DNA from: Linnemannia hyalina
Taxonomy: Eukaryota; Mortierellomycota; Mortierellomycetes; Mortierellales; Mortierellaceae
Reading direction: 5' to 3'
DNA: 64,000 bases
Assembly (NCBI GenBank): GCA_019671135.1
Contig: JAHRHY010000005.1
Span: 2,404,001-2,468,000 of the forward strand
The position numbers and the translations under genes are program-made. A model generated the notes under the pieces. It saw nothing but the letters and a program-made list of their open reading frames with translations. It did no database searches and had not been told where the DNA came from. Shown here one piece after another: positions 53,658-62,000 of this stretch; position 1 is the first letter of the stretch; each line of letters opens with the position of its first letter.

Positions 53658-56600
53658 ATGACCATGGTCAACAGACCAGGAATCCGCCTCAGCCAGGCTG
53701 CCAATGCGACTGCCCACCCCTACTTGAGAGAACGCGAGCAAAGCCGAAGTGCTTCTTCGACCCAGCGCTCAACCAGTCGTCCAGGTCCAGGCTCGCCTCC
53801 AGTCCCCCCTGCTCAGTTTGAAAACACCACCCTAGTCGAATGTGCCCTCCACAAGCTCCAATGGCAACGGCTCGAGGAGGCACAACTACCTGTCTTCATC
53901 TCTCCTATGGCCAAGGATAACCTGCAGGCCCTTGACGAGGACGTCTTCCCCCTCTGGGAGAAGGTCCAAGAGTTCTTGGCGAGCGAGCGGCAGGTCATGT
54001 TGATTCTTGGTGACTCAGGTGCGGGAAAGTCGACTTTCAACCAATATTTGGAGCGCCAACTCTGGACCGTCTACCAGAACAGCGACCCCATCCCGCTCTT
54101 CATTAACCTCCCTGCCATCGAACGTCCCGCCAAAGATCTGATTGCGGAGCACCTCAGGACCAACAACTTTTCTGTGGAACAGATCCAGGAGATGAAACAA
54201 TATCGCCAATTTGTCCTCATTTGCGACGGGTACGACGAGAGCCAGCTCGCCGTCAACATCCACACCACCAACCTCTTCAACCGGCCTGGTCAGTGGAACG
54301 TCAAGATGGTGATCTCCTGCAGGACCCAATTCCTAGGTCAAGACTACCGTAGCCGGTTCATGCCTGAAGGGTCTAGTCACTACACCCGCCAAGCTACCGA
54401 CCTCTTCCAGCAGGCTGTGATCGCGCCTTTCTCCAAGAAGCAGATCAAGAATTATGTCGACAAGTACGTCCCCCTCGAACCGCGGACCTGGACCACCAAG
54501 GATTACATGGACAGGTTGACCACCATCCCCAACCTCATGGATCTGGTCAAGAACCCCTTCCTTCTCTCACTATCGCTGGAGGCACTGCCAGGAGTTACCG
54601 AGGGCAAGCAGGATCTATCGGCCATCAAGATCACGCGTGTTCAGCTTTACGACACGTTCATCAGGCATTGGCTGGCTGTCAATAGCCGCCGGCTTCAACG
54701 GAGCGTTTTGTCCAAGGAGGATCGGGACGTGCTGGACCAACTATTAGAGGCAGGATTTATTTCGATGGGTGTTGACTACTCCACCAGGCTGGCGTCGGCG
54801 ATCTCTGAGCACCAAGACGGAAACCCAGTGGTGCAGTACGTTCACATCAAGGACAAGGAGTCATGGAGAGCCGAGTTCTTTGGTCCTGATCCTGAGACCC
54901 GACTTATGCGGGAATCATCGCCACTTAACCGTACAGGTAGCCAGTTTCGATTCCTTCACCGATCAATGCTCGAGTATTTTTTTTCACTTGCTGTCTTTGA
55001 TCCCAGCAGCCACAGTGACCACGACGAATTTGCTCCGCAGTCCGATATTGGTTCCACTGACGTTGCATTGCTCGACGCCGAAGGTCCCTTGTTTAAGCGC
55101 AGCCTCCTCACCGAACCTTCGGTCATCCAGTTCCTGTGCGAGCGAGTCAAGCAGCACCCCGATTTCGAGAGGCAGCTCCTAGCCGTCATCGAGCAGTCAA
55201 AGTCTGACGCCAGTACTGCTACCGCAGCCGCCAACTCCATCACCATCCTCGTCCAAGCTGGAAGTCGATTCAACAATGCCGACTTCCGTGGCATCCGCAT
55301 CGCAGGAGCTGATCTTTCCGACGGCCAGTTCGATTCCGCCCAGTTTCAAGGAGCCGATCTGAGAGGGGTCAACTTTACAAGGAGTTGGCTGAGGCACGTG
55401 GATTTTGGAGATGCACAGATGGACGGTGTTCGGTTTGGAGAGCTGCCATATTTGAAGGAGCACTCCCCAGTTAATGCCGTCACGTTTTCGCCCAATGGGA
55501 AGATGTTTGCTGTCTGTCTAGATGACGGAAGTCTCATTATCTACGACACTACAGCATGGACTCGAGCTTATCAACACAAAGAAAAGAGTGTGGTGTGGAG
55601 TATCGCCTTTTCACCCAACAACCAACACCTTGCGCTTGGGAGCATGAACGGAATCTGTCGATTATGGGATACTGTCAGTGGCGAGACTTTGTTGGTCATG
55701 GAGGGGCATGCAGGGTGGGTGAGGTCAGTGGCATTTTCACCTTGCGGCGAGCAGATCGCATCAGCCAGCGACGACGGAACGATTCGGCTGTGGAGCTCGG
55801 AGACAGGAGAGTGCTTGTTTGTCCTAAGTAACCATCGAGGCATCGTTTTGAGTGTCGTGTATTCAGCTGACGGAAGGAGACTTGTATCGGGCAGAGACGA
55901 TGGGACGATTCGAGTGTGGGATCCAGAGACAGGAACACCAGAGGCTGATTTGATCATTCCCTATTTTCCTGGTGCTTCGCGCGTGACTGTTTCTGCAGAT
56001 GGAAGGGTGTCCGCCCTCACAACTCATACGTGGAGCAAGATTCGCTTGGTGGATGCAATCACCGGAGAACAGGGTCTGATTCTCAAGAACGATATCAAGT
56101 GGCTACAAGGTGTTGCATTTTCTCCAATTAGCGAGTTGATTGTTTCGTCAAGCGATGATAAGACCGTTCAACTGTTGGACTCATCGAGTGGAAAACTCAT
56201 TTCCATGTTTTCGGGTCATCGCCACCGGATCACCACCTGTACCATTTCCCCAGACGGCCTACAAATTGCTTCAGGAGATCGGAGCGGGATTGTACGAATC
56301 TGGGAGGTGAACACCAACTGGTCGAGTTCCATCATACAGGTAGTTGCCGCGAAAGTTCGAGCTGTGGTGTACTCTCATGACGGTCTGTCTATAATCTCTA
56401 GCCGGACCGACGACACCATTCGACGCTGGGACTCTTCCACAGGAGCCTCCGGACGCATTCCGCCATCGTTCACATTCGATGTCACCTCTGTCGCGATTTC
56501 ACCGAATGGCCATTGGTTTGCGATCGGTTGCAAGAACGGGAACATTTGGCTGTTGAGCGTCCAAACCGATGTTCTTCAGCGCGTTCTCCGCGGACCTTCC

Positions 56601-57476
56601 AGCTACAAAGTTATTGATATGAGTTTCTCCCGCTGTGGTCGGTGGTTGGTCTCATGCAACAGCATGAGGTCTACACTATTGTGGGATCTTGATAATATCG
56701 ATGATCAAGGCAAAGTGGTGAGTGAAATGGCCGATCAGTACAGCAGTGGAGTATCCGTGGTGTTCTCCCCCGTCGGAGATCACTTTGCCGTTGGATCGCT
56801 ATCGAGGTTACCGAAACTTCTTCTTTTCGATCCCCGAGCTACAGACCTTCGTCAACCTCTGAAGGAAATGTATCTATCAGGCATGCTACTCCCAATGGAC
56901 TACTCACCAGATGGCCAGCGACTCGTACTCGGTACTGAAGCCTCCTCGATCATGCTCTGGGACCTTCAGTCGTACAGGCCTCATTTCAAACTAGAAGGTC
57001 ACACTGGCGCGGTGCTCAGCGTCGCCTACTCTCCTTGTGGCAAGTGGATCCTCTCTAGCAGTCAGGACAAGACGGTGCGTCTATGGTCAGGCGAGGTTGA
57101 CAGTTGGTCCTGTGTTGCTGTTGTCAGTGGATGTTCAGAGGCCGTGAAAAGCGTTGCATGGAATCCGGTGGTGCCGATGGAGTTTGTCACTGGTTCCGAT
57201 GATGGGTCTGTTCGAGTGTGGCGTATTTCGGGTGCCGAGACAGGAGACGTGTCGATTCGTATGCGCTGGAGCTCTTACATTGGACAGCTATACGTTGTTG
57301 GTCTGACATTCAAGGGAGCCGTTGGTCTCAGCTCGCTCTCCAAGAAGTTGTTGGTCCAGCGTGGCGCTATTGATGGATCGAACTCTGAAGAAGGAGGCGA
57401 TGTATCCCTAGAGGGATGGAGTGGGCCAGGAATGGTTTGTGAGAAAAAGCAGAAATTATATTGGAAGGGGTCATAG
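53658..57476 (+). CDS. NLR-like protein, short form: NACHT, pentapeptide repeats, double WD40 propeller
   Basis: Intronless coding frame of 1272 residues from the ATG at 53658; an in-frame ATG at 53619 lies before a likely splice acceptor. Order: disordered Ser/Pro/Arg-rich head (1-65), a linker shared with the long form (from about 66; S-P-M-A-K-x-N-L-Q-A), NACHT ATPase with P-loop G-D-S-G-A-G-K-S (118-125) and Walker B F-V-L-I-C-D-G-Y-D-E, winged-helix-like region ending in F-R-F-L-H-R-S-M-L-E-Y-F, about eleven pentapeptide coils (541-591), then 14 WD40 repeats (about 605-1225) and a short tail. Family knowledge: STAND proteins oligomerise on ligand binding and act in fungal nonself recognition or cell death. 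The helical N-terminal domain of the paralogue at 59020 is absent, so no effector domain is visible. The ligand is unknown. Confidence 0.92.
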   Translation: MTMVNRPGIRLSQAANATAHPYLREREQSRSASSTQRSTSRPGPGSPPVPPAQFENTTLVECALHKLQWQRLEEAQLPVFISPMAKDNLQALDEDVFPLWEKVQEFLASERQVMLILGDSGAGKSTFNQYLERQLWTVYQNSDPIPLFINLPAIERPAKDLIAEHLRTNNFSVEQIQEMKQYRQFVLICDGYDESQLAVNIHTTNLFNRPGQWNVKMVISCRTQFLGQDYRSRFMPEGSSHYTRQATDLFQQAVIAPFSKKQIKNYVDKYVPLEPRTWTTKDYMDRLTTIPNLMDLVKNPFLLSLSLEALPGVTEGKQDLSAIKITRVQLYDTFIRHWLAVNSRRLQRSVLSKEDRDVLDQLLEAGFISMGVDYSTRLASAISEHQDGNPVVQYVHIKDKESWRAEFFGPDPETRLMRESSPLNRTGSQFRFLHRSMLEYFFSLAVFDPSSHSDHDEFAPQSDIGSTDVALLDAEGPLFKRSLLTEPSVIQFLCERVKQHPDFERQLLAVIEQSKSDASTATAAANSITILVQAGSRFNNADFRGIRIAGADLSDGQFDSAQFQGADLRGVNFTRSWLRHVDFGDAQMDGVRFGELPYLKEHSPVNAVTFSPNGKMFAVCLDDGSLIIYDTTAWTRAYQHKEKSVVWSIAFSPNNQHLALGSMNGICRLWDTVSGETLLVMEGHAGWVRSVAFSPCGEQIASASDDGTIRLWSSETGECLFVLSNHRGIVLSVVYSADGRRLVSGRDDGTIRVWDPETGTPEADLIIPYFPGASRVTVSADGRVSALTTHTWSKIRLVDAITGEQGLILKNDIKWLQGVAFSPISELIVSSSDDKTVQLLDSSSGKLISMFSGHRHRITTCTISPDGLQIASGDRSGIVRIWEVNTNWSSSIIQVVAAKVRAVVYSHDGLSIISSRTDDTIRRWDSSTGASGRIPPSFTFDVTSVAISPNGHWFAIGCKNGNIWLLSVQTDVLQRVLRGPSSYKVIDMSFSRCGRWLVSCNSMRSTLLWDLDNIDDQGKVVSEMADQYSSGVSVVFSPVGDHFAVGSLSRLPKLLLFDPRATDLRQPLKEMYLSGMLLPMDYSPDGQRLVLGTEASSIMLWDLQSYRPHFKLEGHTGAVLSVAYSPCGKWILSSSQDKTVRLWSGEVDSWSCVAVVSGCSEAVKSVAWNPVVPMEFVTGSDDGSVRVWRISGAETGDVSIRMRWSSYIGQLYVVGLTFKGAVGLSSLSKKLLVQRGAIDGSNSEEGGDVSLEGWSGPGMVCEKKQKLYWKGS

Positions 57477-59019
57477 TATGAGGATGGGTGGATGTGATGT
57501 GGGTGTGGATGTACATTAATAGATTTTCAACCGTGAATGGTGTTATGTAGGATCTTGGCTCCTATGACTAAAAAGCAATCAAGATTTTGCTATTTTCTCT
57601 CCTTCGTGATTGATAGTGCATTTAATTGTGCTCCAAGATTTCAGTGGCTGGGGGTCAACGCGATCAGATAAGATACGAAGGTTGCCTAGTCGGTTGACTG
57701 ATCAAAAATTCAAATCCACAATCTTGTTTGTTTCACTGATGGTAAAACCATCTTTTGTAGATCGCTTCTTTTCAGGGTTGAAGGGGAACAGAATAAGGGT
57801 AAAGAAAGTCAAGCAAGGGGAGCAATGCGATAACAAGAGAACAAGCATGGCGCATCGTTTTGGTTTTTCACTTCTCTTGATTGTTTGTTTCTTGCGCCAT
57901 GGTGTGGCAATTCCTCGTGTAACATCAATGAAAAAGGGCAGAAGAACAGTGTTTTTGGGAAGGATGAGAAAAAGCAAAAGTCATAGCCTTGGGCCATGTC
58001 CCAATGAGCAACAGACCTCAAACAAACAAACAAACAAACAAACAAACAAACACACATGGGGAGAGTCGGGTCCCTCCTTCTTTCTTTTCCGGCTTCTCTG
58101 TTTCTCTTTTCTCCCACACTCAGACGTGTTATCTTTTCATAGTCCTGCCTTCTTTGTTTTGTTGTTTCTTTTTCTTTGTCAACTTCCCTCAGCTCCACTT
58201 TGTTGAAACACCATCGCTCATCTCTTTCCTTCTTACAGTTCATTGCATTACAATTCATTGCGCTCTTCTTGGTCCATCCTGTCGGAATCAGTCTCACTGC
58301 CAACAACAAACACCAACAACACTAACACACTAACTAGAACAACACCACCAACAACAACAGCTCTAGAAACAGAATACAACAAACGCAACAAGCACACATA
58401 CACACAGACATATATACACACACGCACGCACACTTACCACTCTGTCACCTCGACAACTGCTCCTTCCTTACCAACCAAAAACCAAAGAAAGTCCATCTCC
58501 CTCCATCAGTTAAACCAAAACCGCAACAACACCGAAACATCATAAAAGGCTCAAACTGCTCCAACAAAAGAACAAACAGTACGTTGAAGAAAGTATCCGT
58601 CTTCGCCATACAGAGTGCAACTGATCCTGGCTACGGACTTCTGCTCACTTCTTTCCTCTTTTTCTCTTATGAACAGTCTAATGCACCCAGCAGCCGCTTA
58701 GCCAGCACCCGAACCAACACAAAAAAGAACCCCTACTCTACATTTTGTGTAAGTACATTGCATATCTCACTTAGGACGGTAGTAAGCAATATCCGAAAAG
58801 GCAGGAAAAATAACCAATTTTGTTTTTATCTCGCACCCACAGCTGTCCTCGGTCTCCTTCAAACACCCATCGACCGACGTTGTTGACCAAACTCAAAAGC
58901 ACATTCTCCAAACAACCAGGTAAACTTATACTACATCAGATCGTAAAAAGACTCTAAAAAGATGCAATTGCTAAATGATACTATCTATGGTTCATGTTGA
59001 CACTGCTAGTGCTCTCACC
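57477..59019. other. Intergenic region between NLR genes
   Basis: Left part (57,538-57,790) matches the 3' flank of the first NLR; right part (58,236-59,019) matches the leader of the truncated NLR at 32202. An AAAC repeat lies at 58,020-58,052 and a CA-rich repeat at about 58,395-58,430. Confidence 0.65.
58020..58052. repeat. AAAC tetranucleotide repeat
   Basis: About eight perfect AAAC units. Confidence 0.9.
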
Positions 59020-62000
59020 ATGTCGGACCATCCTCTCTATCAATTGGACCCCTATGTCCCTGGCAGCAACAGTGTTAGTAGCACCGCGCGCATCAGGAAG
59101 CGCGACAGGTTCCGCGAGTTCTGGGGCCTCTCCAAATCCAAGACCAAAGAGGTCAAGCTCAAGACCTCGAACCAGTCGCTTTACTCTCGACCTGCTTCAC
59201 TGCTGTCCACTCGACCTCCCTCTGTTGTCTCCCAAGCCAGCAGCTGGCTTTCAGGCAACCGCCAATTTACTCGTACTACCGACAACCAATCTGCTTCTCC
59301 TACAAGCGACAACCAGTCTACCCCTTCCACCACCGTGCAGGAGAAGGTACTCTCAGCGTCCCTTTACACATCGCGTATTCTCGAGGACATCTTTGACGAG
59401 GATGTGCCCAGGCCCACCATGAAGACTGAGTTGCCTCAACCTCAGCAACGCATCAAGATGACGCAGCAATTGGTCTACTGCAACGCCTTGCTTCTACGGG
59501 ATACATTGTCCCCATCGAAAGTTGTTACAGGAAAAGACGTGGGCAGGGCTGGCCCCCTTGTTCTTCAAGAACCCGTCTTCGACAAGGCGGAGCTCGACTG
59601 GTTGGAGACGACAAAGAAGGACCTCATGGAAGTAGATCGCCTGGGTTGGCTGGCCACTCGGGTGGTGGAACAGTTTGTCACCGATGCCAACAAGGACTTC
59701 ACCAAGATCGCCGAGATCGTCGCCCTTGGACCTGTCTTGGAGAAGGAGCACTACCGCAAGCTGCTCTCGACCTTTATCAAGGAGTTCGACGATGATCGCA
59801 TCCTGGACGTGAATATGATTCAAGGCCTAGTCCAGCTGGCTCAGGATACTTCTCCTGGGTATCTGGAGTCGGATGACTTGGTCAAGATCCTTGGCATCCT
59901 TAGAGTCCACCTGCAAGGCACTCACCAACAGTCGACCGAGCACTCCTACCACCTTACTCTAGCTGTCTCGAGGATCCTTGATGTCATGGCCGACCACAAG
60001 GTGCAGGATCTGGATCATGTCCTCGAACATGAGCCACTGTCGGGAGTCTTGTCGGGACTGAAGGATAGCTCGGACCCCTACTTGATGTACCAAGCCTGTT
60101 ATGCCTTCCAGGCTCTCCAGTATGTGCCTGATGACGAGAGCGCTCTTCAAGCTGTGTGGAGGCACTCGATCGGTGTGGTTGACGGCCTAGTAAAGGTCAC
60201 TGCCGTCTTCAGGCTGGACCTAGCGTCGGTTCTCGAAGGTCTGAGAAACTTGCAGGACGTTCTTGGTGGTGTGATATCAGTGACTGGTTCTGTGTACGAA
60301 GGGATCTGTTCGTTGATGGAGAGCGGCCGAGGTGTTCTGGACAGTTTGAAGGACGGACTTGGATCCGGCCAGAAGCAACTTTGGTATCCTGCTGTCAAGG
60401 CTGCCTATGCTTTTGCCCAGGCTGGTCAGCTCAAGGATCTGAAGGTGTTAATATTTGAGGCTCCTTGTCGCCGAGACCCTTTGTTCCAGTGGGGGATATG
60501 CCAACTGTTGAGCGAGATTGTTGTTGATCCCGCATGGGTTGTCTCTGCACGCCAACAATCCGTCACTCTCCTCGGTCATCTCTGCCAGCACGGTCAAGAC
60601 TGGGGCCAGGATGAGAGCGTCAAGGCATGGATGCTCACCATCATCACCAATCTGTGCGCCTCCTCCGACCAAACCGTCAGTGGGACCGCCCGTTCTGTAA
60701 TGCAGGATGTGACAGTGCACCAAAATGCCTTGATCAATCACCCTTACTTATTGAGGGCCCGTCTCCCCTTACCTTCCGCATCGCCACTCCTTTCCAAGGT
60801 CCAAAACATCCAGTACGTAGAGTACGACCTGCATAAGTTCCGGTCGCAGCGACTGGACGAGGCCAAACTGCCAGTCTACATCTCTCCTATGGCGAAGGCC
60901 AACCTCCAAGCCCACGATGACGAACTCTTCCCCCTCAAGGAAAAAGTTCAAGAGTTCTTGACCAGTGAGCGACAGGTCATGCTTGTCTTGGGTGGCTCAG
61001 GAGCAGGCAAGTCGACCTTCAACAAGCACCTCGAATCCGAGCTCCTGCGCACATACACCTGCGGTAGCCCTATCCCATTGTTCATCAACTTGCCCACCAT
61101 CGACCGACCTGAGAAGGACCTCATTGGAGAGCATCTGAGGACCAACAACTTTTCTGAGGAGCACATTCAGGAGATGAAGCAATATCGCCAGTTTGTCATC
61201 ATCTGCGACGGGTACGACGAGAGCCAGCTCACCGTCAACTTGCACACAGCCAACCACTTCAACCAGCCAGGTCAGTGGAACGTCAAGATGGTGATCTCCT
61301 GCAGGACCCAATTCCTAGGTCAAGACTACCGTAGCCGGTTCATGCCTGAAGGGTCTAGTCACTACACCCGCCAAGCTACCGACCTCTTCCAGCAGGCTGT
61401 GATTGCGCCTTTTTCCAAGAGGCAGATCGAGGACTATGTCGAAAAGTACGTCCCCCTCGAGCCGCGGAACTGGACCACCAAGGACTACATGGACAGGTTG
61501 ATCACCATCCCCAACCTCATGGATCTGGTCAAGAACCCCTTCCTTCTCTCACTATCGCTGGAGGCACTGCCAGGAGTTACCGAGGGCAAGCAGGATCTAT
61601 CGGCCATCAAGATTACGCGTGTTCAGTTGTATGACACTTTTGTGAGTCATTGGTTGGCTATCAACAGCCTACGGCTTCAACACAATACTTTGATGAGGGA
61701 GGACCGAGATATGCTGGATCAACTATTGGAGGCAGGATTTATTTCGATGGGTGTTGACTATGCTACCAGGCTGGCGTTGGCGATCTTTGAGCACCAGGAA
61801 GGAAATCCAGTGGTCCAGTATATCCACGTGAAAGACAAGAACTCATGGAAAGCCGAGTTTTTTGGCCCTGACCCTGAAGCCCGAATGCTGCGAGAATCGA
61901 GTCCCCTGACCCGCACTGGCAGCCAGTTTCGATTCCTTCATCGATCACTGCTGGAGTACTTTCTTTCATGCGCTGTTTTCGATCCCAATATTTATGGCAA

